Positions 5,121 to 11,876 of a stretch of DNA of 16,526 nucleotides are shown in pieces. Source of the DNA: an uncultured Candidatus Saccharibacteria bacterium (GTDB lineage: Bacteria > Patescibacteria > Saccharimonadia > Saccharimonadales > UBA6022). The stretch's first letter is position 1. Every line of letters starts with the position of its first letter. A model generated the notes under the pieces. That model was not told where the DNA came from. It did no database searches and saw only the letters and a list, made by a program, of their open reading frames with translations. The stretch covers positions 1-16,526 of the forward strand of contig CAMLGO010000008.1 in NCBI GenBank assembly GCA_946479665.1, read 5' to 3'. The translations under genes were made by a program, and so were the position numbers.

Positions 5121-7352
5121 TTACTCGGTTGTGAGATCATCCAGACTATTGATCAGCACGTCACGCGGCCGCGAACCGTCAGCGGCGCCGATAACGCCCT
5201 GCTCTTCCATCTCCTCGATAATACGAGCAGCACGAGCGTAACCAATGCGCAAGCGACGCTGCAAAAGGCTGGTGCTCGCCTTGCGGGCTTCAATCACCAC
5301 TCGAAGCGCGTCTTTATACATATCGTCGCCACTACCAGCGTCGAAGTCCATTACCACACCACCTTTGCCGTTTAGCTGAACCGGCTGTGACACAATTTCA
5401 TCGTTGTACTGCGGTGCGGATTGCATACGGAGGTGGTCGGTGATCTTCATTACTTCTTCATCCATCACCCAGGCGCCCTGAATACGTTTCGGCTTGTTCA
5501 TGCCAGATGTCAGCATCAGCATGTCACCTTGTCCGAGTAGCTTCTCTGCCCCCACTTGATCGAGAATCGTACGACTATCCACCTGCGAAGCAACGGTAAA
5601 AGCGATACGAGCCGGTACGTTGGCCTTGATAAGACCGGTAATAACGTCAACCGACGGACGCTGGGTTGCAAGCACCAAGTGAATACCAACAGCGCGAGCC
5701 TTTTGTGCGAGACGCACAATCAATGCCTCTACGTCGCGGGCAGCGACCATCATAAGGTCGGCCAACTCGTCAATCACGATCACGATGTACGGCATCGCGC
5801 CATCATCAACTTGTTGAGCGTTGCCATCTTCATCCTCGATAGAGATTTTCTTACCGCCAGACTCAAGCTTCTGATTGTAGCTCTTGATATCACGAAGCTT
5901 TTCTTCAGCGAGCAGTTTGTAGCGGCGCTCCATCTCGTTGACCGCCCACTTCAGCGCGCTAATCGTCTTTTCTGGCTCAGTAATAACAGGAGTCAGAAGG
6001 TGCGGAATGTCTTCGTATGGTGCCATTTCAACCTGCTTTGGGTCGACCAAAATCAGCTTCATTTGGCTCGGACTATTCCGGTAGAGTAAGCTCGTCAGAA
6101 GCGTGTTGATCATGACCGACTTACCAGAACCCGTCTGACCGGCGATCAGAAGGTGTGGCATTTTATTGAGCTCACCAATCACCGCTTCACCAGAAATATC
6201 CTTACCAATCGCGAAGCTGAGCGGCTCATGGCCATGCTTCCACTGCTTACTAGTCAGAATACCGTACAGACGAACGTCGGCAGCTTTGCGGTTTGGCACT
6301 TCAATACCAACTGCACGCTGGCCAGGAATCGGCGCTTCAATACGAAGCGACTGCGCAGCGAGGTTAAGCGCGATATTGGTCTCGAGTGCCGTGATGCGCG
6401 TAAGCTTTACGCCGCTTGGCGGACGAAGCGTGTACTGCGTCACCTTCGGCCCAATGTTAGCGCCTTCCATCTCAACATCAATACTAAATTCGCTGAGGGT
6501 ATCGCGAATAGTTTGGGCATTCTGTTGCACGTCGCCAGCATCAGCCGGAGATTGTTTTTTCTCGAGCAACTCGACGCTTGGCGCTTTCCAGTTGGGATCA
6601 TTCACCGACACAAGAGCAGACTGCTCTTCAGCGCTCTTATCGCGAAGGACGCTTCCCTTTAGGCTTGAACGGTGAGCAGATTTCTTCTCTTCTTTTTTCA
6701 GCTCGGCAGCGTCGAGCATCGGTACGCCGGCATTGAGCTTAATTTCGGCCATTGGTGCAGATTTCGGTATGGCAGTTGCCGCCGCTGTGCGCATCACCTT
6801 GATATTGGCATCTTGCTCGGCCGTATCACGACGAGACAGTTCCCATAGCTTCTTAATGACAGTGATTGGAGAAATCCTCAGAACAAACAACGCCGTAATA
6901 GCTATAAGAAGAACATACACAAACGCAGCCACTGCAGGATCGACAAGTTGCAGCATGGGCGCATTAACGATATCACCAATGAACCCTCCGGTCGTCTTGC
7001 CTTCGGCATTTTTCATCAGGCCAAACAAGCCTGCAAGCCATACGATCATCAAGAAAGTAGCAAACTTAACGACGAACGAGATACGGTTGTTTTCGGCGCG
7101 AAAAATCTCAACCGCCACATATACGAATAGGAGTGGCATGACATACACTGCATACCCAATAGTATTGATGGCCGCTTGGTGAAGCCAATCGAGAACAGGG
7201 CCACCCGCTCCAAACCAAGCAACGACAAACAGAATAGAGATAGCGATAAGAAAGACTGCACCTACCTGCGCCCAAAAACCATCGGGCAGACTATGCTGCG
7301 GTGCTGCTTTTACGGGAGCTTTTTTGCGTGTTGATTTTTTCTTGTGTGCCAT
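5121..7352 (-). CDS. ftsK: FtsK/SpoIIIE-family DNA translocase
   Basis: A 743-residue septal DNA pump that moves chromosome ends across the closing division septum. The N-terminus is Lys-rich, then four membrane segments lie at about residues 31-47, 62-85, 93-113 and 141-160. A short charged linker runs to about 270, far shorter than in E. coli and closer to SpoIIIE. The motor carries Walker A GQTGSGKS (405-412) and Walker B YIVIVIDEL (Asp528, Glu529). The C-terminal winged-helix gamma domain at about 680-735 (SLLQRRLRIGYARAARIIEEME) reads polar DNA guide sequences. The gene is single, with an extended -10 promoter (7400-7428), a poor ribosome binding site (AAAGAA) and a shared terminator at 5061-5105. 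Confidence 0.97.
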   Translation of the reverse strand: MAHKKKSTRKKAPVKAAPQHSLPDGFWAQVGAVFLIAISILFVVAWFGAGGPVLDWLHQAAINTIGYAVYVMPLLFVYVAVEIFRAENNRISFVVKFATFLMIVWLAGLFGLMKNAEGKTTGGFIGDIVNAPMLQLVDPAVAAFVYVLLIAITALFVLRISPITVIKKLWELSRRDTAEQDANIKVMRTAAATAIPKSAPMAEIKLNAGVPMLDAAELKKEEKKSAHRSSLKGSVLRDKSAEEQSALVSVNDPNWKAPSVELLEKKQSPADAGDVQQNAQTIRDTLSEFSIDVEMEGANIGPKVTQYTLRPPSGVKLTRITALETNIALNLAAQSLRIEAPIPGQRAVGIEVPNRKAADVRLYGILTSKQWKHGHEPLSFAIGKDISGEAVIGELNKMPHLLIAGQTGSGKSVMINTLLTSLLYRNSPSQMKLILVDPKQVEMAPYEDIPHLLTPVITEPEKTISALKWAVNEMERRYKLLAEEKLRDIKSYNQKLESGGKKISIEDEDGNAQQVDDGAMPYIVIVIDELADLMMVAARDVEALIVRLAQKARAVGIHLVLATQRPSVDVITGLIKANVPARIAFTVASQVDSRTILDQVGAEKLLGQGDMLMLTSGMNKPKRIQGAWVMDEEVMKITDHLRMQSAPQYNDEIVSQPVQLNGKGGVVMDFDAGSGDDMYKDALRVVIEARKASTSLLQRRLRIGYARAARIIEEMEEQGVIGAADGSRPRDVLINSLDDLTTE

Positions 7353-7399
7353 AAACTATTCTTTATTATATGCGTTTTCGCGACTGATTGATATGGCAT

Positions 7400-7428
7400 A
7401 TTATAGCAAAAATTACAATATTTTGCAA
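7400..7428 (-). promoter_or_regulatory. Promoter of ftsK (extended -10)
   Basis: On the minus strand TTGCAA (7428-7423), 17 bases, then TATAAT (7405-7400) preceded by TGC, which makes an extended -10 element. The predicted start near 7393 gives a leader of about 40 bases. Confidence 0.65.
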
Positions 7429-7459
7429 GTAGCTTATGGCTGCGATTCTCTCTGTCGTA

Positions 7460-7488
7460 TTGACAAAGTAAGTAAATTATATTAGATT
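7460..7488 (+). promoter_or_regulatory. Promoter of the small membrane protein gene at 7554
   Basis: A perfect TTGACA (7460-7465) is followed after 17 bases by TAGATT (7483-7488, four of six). It is divergent from the ftsK promoter, about 30 bases away. A start near 7496 gives a leader of nearly 60 bases. Confidence 0.5.
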
Positions 7489-7553
7489 ATTATAACTTGC
7501 TGCAATCATTGCGCGAGTTGACCCATTGAGATCTACTGAAAGGCACGAACGAC

Positions 7554-7823
7554 ATGAACGTCGATCCCTTTATCGTTATCCTCCTCGCTGCGCTTGTTAT
7601 CGTTGCTGCTGCGGGCACCGTGTGGCTGCGAGCTAACAGACGACGCAAGGCCGATGCTCGGCACCGCATCACCACACAGCTCCAGCGCCGCTCGACTTCC
7701 AGTAGTCCGACGGCATCCGCCGCAAAACAGCCCTACAAGCACAACAACCGAGCGGCGCAGACGCTACTGACCGGCCCCCTGGCCGCCAGCGCCAGCGACA
7801 CCGGCTCACCCAGCGGCGACTAA
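7554..7823 (+). CDS. Unrecognised small single-pass membrane protein, GC-rich
   Basis: An 89-residue protein I do not recognise. A single hydrophobic segment spans about residues 6-25 (FIVILLAALVIVAAAG), followed at once by a very basic patch (RANRRRKADARHR, 26-38). By the positive-inside rule the short N-terminus faces out and the tail lies in the cytoplasm. The rest (about 40-89) is low in complexity and rich in Ser, Thr, Ala and Pro, probably disordered. Support for the gene: a promoter with a perfect -35, GAAAGG about 10 bases before the ATG, and a downstream hairpin and terminator region. G+C is high: 38 and 43 of 60 in the rows starting 7681 and 7741. Like the gene at 4667 it is a lone plus-strand gene between minus-strand operons. 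Confidence 0.6.
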   Translation: MNVDPFIVILLAALVIVAAAGTVWLRANRRRKADARHRITTQLQRRSTSSSPTASAAKQPYKHNNRAAQTLLTGPLAASASDTGSPSGD

Positions 7824-7844
7824 CCCGCAGGAGATCTCAATCGT

Positions 7845-7919
7845 CCCATGGTAGGCATGGGGGCCGAACACGTAAGTTCGGCATCTCCCTAAGTACATCA
7901 TTCGTGTATTTAGGGAGAT
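7845..7919 (+). ncRNA. Row of three hairpins after the 7554 gene (structured 3' UTR or small RNA candidate)
   Basis: Three perfect or near-perfect stems follow with almost no spacing: CCCATG/CATGGG (7845-7861, loop 5), GCCGAAC/GTTCGGC (7863-7882, loop 6), and a 15-bp stem ATCTCCCTAAGTACA / TGTATTTAGGGAGAT (7883-7919, one G-U pair, loop TCATTCG). The terminator at 7921-7949 comes next. In plus-strand RNA this would be a compact stack ending in a terminator. It matches no RNA family I know. Confidence 0.45.
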
Positions 7920-7920
7920 A

Positions 7921-7949
7921 AAAAACCGCTCACTTAGTGAGCGGTTTTT
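7921..7949. terminator. Bidirectional rho-independent terminator (rnj / 7554 gene)
   Basis: CCGCTCAC-TTA-GTGAGCGG with at least five A before and five T after, so it has a U-run on either strand. It lies eight bases after the rnj stop. Confidence 0.92.
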
Positions 7950-7957
7950 GTTGCCAT

Positions 7958-10132
7958 CTAGTATGGTCGAGAGTCTTGAGCTTGCCGCGCTTTGGTGTCG
8001 GTAGCTTCAGTATCGGGCACCTGTGGCGCCGGGAACTTTTTTGGCTCTGGGCGTGGACCACGATTGTCACGGTTATCGCGACCATCGCGACGTTGCGGAC
8101 GACCTTCACCATTTCCCTGTGCTTGGCCTTGACCCTGCGAGCGGTTCTGGCCACCACCACCGCCACCAATTTCGTTGATCACAGGGATCACGATTGGCGT
8201 GCGCCGAGTTTGGTCATATAGAATATGCGTAATCTCATCCTTGAGTTCCTTTTTAAGAACATCCATATCGATGCGCTTACCACCGATACGAGCAACTTTC
8301 TGCTTGAGGTACTGACGGATCATTCCCATCAACTCTTCACTATCGCGGAGATAGATAAAGCCACGAGAGATGATGTCTGGGCTAGTCATAAGACGACCAC
8401 TACCGCGAGCAAGCGTCAGAACAACCACGAACATACCTTCAGCTGCCATGTGGATACGATCCTTAAGGACAACTTCTGAGACAATTGCACCGCTGTCGTC
8501 GTACATATTACCACCAACTTGAATACGGCCGTTCTTGCGTGCGCCTTCGGTGTCGATTTCAATGACGTCACCACTATCGCAGACAAAAATATTGTCGCGT
8601 GGGATACCAGCTTCTTTTTCCGCAAGCTCGGCGTTGTGGACAAGCATGTGGAATTCTCCGTGAATTGGCATGTAGTAGGTCGGATTCAAGGCATTCAAAA
8701 GCTTCACGTGGTCGTCGTAGTAGCCGTGACCAGAAAGGTGGAGCGGACCAACACCGGTAAGGTGAGTTTTACCATTCTGAATAACATCACTGCCTTCACG
8801 CATCAACCCATCAACCGTACGCGTGACGTACTTTTCGTTACCTGGAATAGCGTTTGAGCTAAAGACAATAACATCTGAGTTTTTGATCTTAATAAACTTG
8901 TGTGAACCAGTCGCCATACGGTTAAGCACGGCGTTGAATTCACCCTGTGAACCAGTACAAACGATTGTTACTTTACCGTCAGGTAGCTTCACAACGTCTT
9001 CCATCTTGACGACAACGTCTTTAGGAATCTTAATAACGCCAGCACGAAGGGCTACTTCGAGGTTCTGGATCATTGAGTAGCCGGCAAAAGCAACCTTGCG
9101 GTCGTGCTTTTTGGCTTCTTCCAGGATAACCTGCATACGGTGAATCTGAGATGAGAAACAGCTCAAGATGAGTCGGCTGTTTGGATATTTATCCATCACC
9201 TGTCCCATTGATACCTGAATATCAAACTCGCCGTGGTCGTGTCCACCTTCGGACTCACAGTTGGTTGATTCGTTCATGAGCATCAAGATGCCTTCTTTGG
9301 CAGCAATTTCGGTCATGCGCTCGAGGTCAAACTTTTTACCATCAACTGGAGCATCTTCAAAACGCCAGTCACCAGTATCAATAAGGACGCCAAGTGGCGT
9401 ACGGATAACTACCGCAGTCGCATCTGGAATTGAGTGATTCACTCGAACGAGTTCGATATTGAAGCTGTCACCAAGCTGGACGCGCTCGTGCGCTTCAGGG
9501 TCAAGCTCGTTGTAGTCTGGCTCAAAACCGCTGGTTGCTTCTTCCATTGTGCGCTTTACCATACCGAGCGTAAACTTGCTTCCGTATACCGGAGCAGGAA
9601 TTTTGTCGATAATGTGACGGAAGGCACCGATGTGGTCAAGGTGACCGTGCGTAAAGATAACACCACGAATTTTGTGCTTGTTCTCTTCAAGGTAACTAAT
9701 ATCAGGGGTGATGTAGTTGATACCTGGGTAGTCTGAACCCGGGAATAAGAAGCCCATGTCGATGACGATAATATCGTTATCGTACTCAATCGCCATACAG
9801 TTTTTACCGATACCCATTTCACCAAGACCACCGATTGGCATGATCTTTAGCTTTGGCGCGTTGTTACTGCGTGGCTGACGCTTTTGATCAGCTAAGCTAA
9901 ACTGGCGACCCTGATAGCCGTTGTAGATAGATTTGTTCACCGGTACGTTGATAACGTGCTGGCTGGCGCGAACATTGACGTTCTCGCTCGTGCGACGCTG
10001 AGCGCGAAATACTTCGCCCTTGCGTGTGGTCGTACTGTTAAGTACAGTGTTGGTTGATTTTGGTCGTTGCTGTTGCTGCGGACGTTTGTTCTGGTCGTCT
10101 GCCTGAGCGTTACCGAGTCTTCGTTGACCCAT
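7958..10132 (-). CDS. rnj: Ribonuclease J with long N- and C-terminal tails
   Basis: A 724-residue metallo-beta-lactamase/beta-CASP ribonuclease; RNase J is a 5'-3' exo- and endonuclease central to mRNA decay and rRNA maturation. The catalytic core starts near residue 94 (LKIMPIGGLGEMGIGKN). It holds the zinc motif HGHLDH (162-167), His233, Asp254 in DTGDW, and the beta-CASP motifs SGHG (His468) and MPIHGE (His491). The core is of family length, but there is an extra basic, Gln/Asn/Arg-rich N-terminus of about 90 residues. A C-terminal tail of about 70 residues with a Gly6 run and RDGRDNRDNRG repeats resembles an RNA-binding disordered region. Ribosome binding site AAAGGAG lies 12 bases before the ATG. 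It has its own promoter (10242-10270) and a strong terminator. Confidence 0.95.
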   Translation of the reverse strand: MGQRRLGNAQADDQNKRPQQQQRPKSTNTVLNSTTTRKGEVFRAQRRTSENVNVRASQHVINVPVNKSIYNGYQGRQFSLADQKRQPRSNNAPKLKIMPIGGLGEMGIGKNCMAIEYDNDIIVIDMGFLFPGSDYPGINYITPDISYLEENKHKIRGVIFTHGHLDHIGAFRHIIDKIPAPVYGSKFTLGMVKRTMEEATSGFEPDYNELDPEAHERVQLGDSFNIELVRVNHSIPDATAVVIRTPLGVLIDTGDWRFEDAPVDGKKFDLERMTEIAAKEGILMLMNESTNCESEGGHDHGEFDIQVSMGQVMDKYPNSRLILSCFSSQIHRMQVILEEAKKHDRKVAFAGYSMIQNLEVALRAGVIKIPKDVVVKMEDVVKLPDGKVTIVCTGSQGEFNAVLNRMATGSHKFIKIKNSDVIVFSSNAIPGNEKYVTRTVDGLMREGSDVIQNGKTHLTGVGPLHLSGHGYYDDHVKLLNALNPTYYMPIHGEFHMLVHNAELAEKEAGIPRDNIFVCDSGDVIEIDTEGARKNGRIQVGGNMYDDSGAIVSEVVLKDRIHMAAEGMFVVVLTLARGSGRLMTSPDIISRGFIYLRDSEELMGMIRQYLKQKVARIGGKRIDMDVLKKELKDEITHILYDQTRRTPIVIPVINEIGGGGGGQNRSQGQGQAQGNGEGRPQRRDGRDNRDNRGPRPEPKKFPAPQVPDTEATDTKARQAQDSRPY

Positions 10133-10190
10133 AGTGTATTATTTCTCCTTTGTTCTGAAATAAATTAAATATGCAAAATAAAATACGAGG

Positions 10191-10227
10191 AGAGGGATTT
10201 ATCTGAAAATGACAGCCGTTACCCTCT
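10191..10227 (-). promoter_or_regulatory. Possible leader hairpin of rnj
   Basis: AGAGGG and CCCTCT form a 6-bp stem, with a symmetrical 6+6 internal loop and an inner CTG/CAG stem. A T-rich stretch follows on the minus strand. It could be a weak terminator for the gene ending at 10272 or a leader structure of rnj. Confidence 0.25.
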
Positions 10228-10241
10228 TTGTAAGTAGACCT

Positions 10242-10270
10242 AGTATAGCAAAATGCGAGACGATACGCAA
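10242..10270 (-). promoter_or_regulatory. Candidate promoter of rnj (extended -10)
   Basis: On the minus strand TATACT (10247-10242) is preceded by TGC, an extended -10, with a poor -35 (TTGCGT) 17 bases upstream. The start near 10235 gives a leader of about 100 bases. Confidence 0.5.
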
Positions 10271-10271
10271 A

Positions 10272-11216
10272 TTATAAACGAGGCGAGTGCTTGGGGTGAA
10301 GGACTTGGATAACATCTTTAGGATTCTTGTAAACGAAGATCTCTTTTGCATCAAGCCACTGAAATTCGCCTTCTGTCTGAACAGGCACATGAGCTACCTC
10401 ATCAAACACAAGTCGCATTTCCTCGACACGATCGTGGGGTGTATGGCCGCTGATCGCTTTTAGGCCGAATGGGATATTTTTTGGAATCGTTGAGACGTCG
10501 ATGGCAGTATCAATACCGAAGTATGGCTTGTCGTAAAATGTATCGTTAAACCGAACAATACCCCCAACCCGTGGATTATTAGCTACCAAGATATCAGTAC
10601 TATGGGTACGGCGCATATCGTTTGCCTCAAAAGCCGGTAAGAGTGTCTTGCGATTCTGGAAATAATTCCCAGCTAACTGAATAAGGCTTCTTCCTCGCTT
10701 TGCTATAGTCGGCGCGTTCTTCATAGCTTCACGCGACTTGGCATCGCCGAACTGTGCAGCAGCAATGGCCGTCCAGCCAATGGTCATATAGGCAGGCGCA
10801 TGACGCCAGTATTCCCCATCAACATCAATAGTAAGAGGGTGACGGTCAACCGTTGGTGTTGATGGATCGATAAGATCAAGTACGGTCTGGTTGTGATCAG
10901 CATGTGCACCGGTGTGATCATTAAAATTACCGAGTGGCATAAAGCCTAGCGTCCAGTTCTTATCACCACGTAAAGAAGCGTTGGCTAGCTGCATGCCCGT
11001 ACCATCACCTGCCGCATCAATCACTGTTGCCGCTGCTGGAATATGCTCCTGCATATGAGAGATATTGTCTTCTGTATCCGGGTACTCAGTTTCGTAGATC
11101 TCATACGAGATGCCAGCCTTCTTGAGCGGTGCGAATACCTTTTCGTCAATCTTATTAGCCCGTGTGCTGTTTGAGTTATGGACGATAATGAGATTTTCGG
11201 ATTTTTTATTTTGCAT
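10272..11216 (-). CDS. Diacylglycerol/lipid kinase-like protein
   Basis: A 314-residue protein of the DAGK catalytic domain family (YegS/BmrU-like lipid kinases). The fold signatures are in order: N-terminal strand NLIIVHNSNS (8-17), nucleotide-binding AAGDGT (68-73) where the family has GGDGT, PLGNFND (94-100) where it has PLGTGND, and a C-terminal beta domain ending TEGEFQWLDAKEIFVYKNP, similar to the usual DGE...V..P pattern. Such enzymes phosphorylate diacylglycerol or another lipid at the membrane. The true substrate is unknown, and the altered motifs make activity uncertain. No ribosome binding site is visible. The -10 of a good promoter (11231-11259) lies so close that the mRNA leader would be under about 10 bases. 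Confidence 0.8.
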   Translation of the reverse strand: MQNKKSENLIIVHNSNSTRANKIDEKVFAPLKKAGISYEIYETEYPDTEDNISHMQEHIPAAATVIDAAGDGTGMQLANASLRGDKNWTLGFMPLGNFNDHTGAHADHNQTVLDLIDPSTPTVDRHPLTIDVDGEYWRHAPAYMTIGWTAIAAAQFGDAKSREAMKNAPTIAKRGRSLIQLAGNYFQNRKTLLPAFEANDMRRTHSTDILVANNPRVGGIVRFNDTFYDKPYFGIDTAIDVSTIPKNIPFGLKAISGHTPHDRVEEMRLVFDEVAHVPVQTEGEFQWLDAKEIFVYKNPKDVIQVLHPKHSPRL

Positions 11217-11230
11217 ACTATTTAATATTA

Positions 11231-11259
11231 CTTATATCACTAAAATATAAATAAGTCAA
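11231..11259 (-). promoter_or_regulatory. Promoter of the lipid-kinase-like gene
   Basis: On the minus strand TTGACT (11259-11254) and TATAAG (11236-11231) are separated by 17 bases; each is a five-of-six match. A start near 11224 leaves only about seven bases before the ATG at 11216. Confidence 0.65.
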
Positions 11260-11261
11260 CA

Positions 11262-11858
11262 TCAACGCTCGGCAATGATATGTGGCACACGCACAAAATC
11301 ATCGATCAATGTCTGTCGCAAACTACCGTTGTAAAGCGCAGCCGCTGGATGATACAGCGGTACGATCAACCACTCACCTTCGTGGCCGTCGTGGTATTTA
11401 ATCTTCTTGCGGACCGCATGACCATGGATCTGGCCAATTTTAGCGTCGGGCAAAAAATACTCCATACTGTGACGGCCAAGCGTGATCACTACCTTCGGAT
11501 CAATAATTTCGAGTTGGCGTAGAAGATATGGCCAAAACGCCGTTTTTTCATCTGGGAGCGGATCGCGGTTGTTTGGCGGGCGATATTTGACAATATTTGT
11601 AATGTACACCTCGCCACGCTCCATACCCGCCTGAGCAAGCATCTCATTCAAGAACTTCCCTGCCGCACCCACAAATGGCAAGCCCTGCTCATCCTCATTC
11701 TTCCCTGGCGCCTCGCCGATAAAGACAATATCGGCATCGGGATTGCCATCGCCCATTACCAATTTTGTCGCTTGCGCGGCCAAATCTGGGCAGATATTCT
11801 TCGAAAGAATATCTGCCGCAATTTGCTCGAGCTGCTGACGCTTACTTATGGCTTCCAT
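11262..11858 (-). CDS. Family 4-like uracil-DNA glycosylase lacking most Fe-S cysteines
   Basis: A 198-residue uracil-DNA glycosylase of the family 4/5 fold, which removes uracil from DNA as the first step of base-excision repair. Motif 1 is GEAPGKNEDEQGLPFVGAAG (from Gly48), TNIVKYRPPNNRDP follows (87-100), and the active-site HP box is YHPAAALY (His170). Normal family 4 enzymes bind a [4Fe-4S] cluster through four cysteines. Here only Cys23 remains: KCRPP reads KYRPP (Tyr92) and the later Cys is Trp109. The frame opens at a TTG at 11864, but the ATG at 11858 is chosen because GAGG lies seven bases upstream of it. It follows pnp by 18 bases and is probably cotranscribed. Confidence 0.88.
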   Translation of the reverse strand: MEAISKRQQLEQIAADILSKNICPDLAAQATKLVMGDGNPDADIVFIGEAPGKNEDEQGLPFVGAAGKFLNEMLAQAGMERGEVYITNIVKYRPPNNRDPLPDEKTAFWPYLLRQLEIIDPKVVITLGRHSMEYFLPDAKIGQIHGHAVRKKIKYHDGHEGEWLIVPLYHPAAALYNGSLRQTLIDDFVRVPHIIAER

Positions 11859-11876
11859 GAGCAAACCTCAATCGTT

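Noticed and set aside
5556..6675. Plus-strand frames of up to 177 residues antisense to ftsK
   Set aside because: They lie inside a fully conserved coding region, have shadow-type composition and no start signals.
7490..7742. Two minus-strand open frames opposite the 7554 gene
   Set aside because: They are Arg/Ser-rich, typical shadows of a GC-rich gene, and cover the promoter of that gene.
7836..7920. tRNA-like cloverleaf in the hairpin region
   Set aside because: There is no acceptor stem closing the arms, no T-loop TTCRA pattern and no CCA end; the stems are simply in series.
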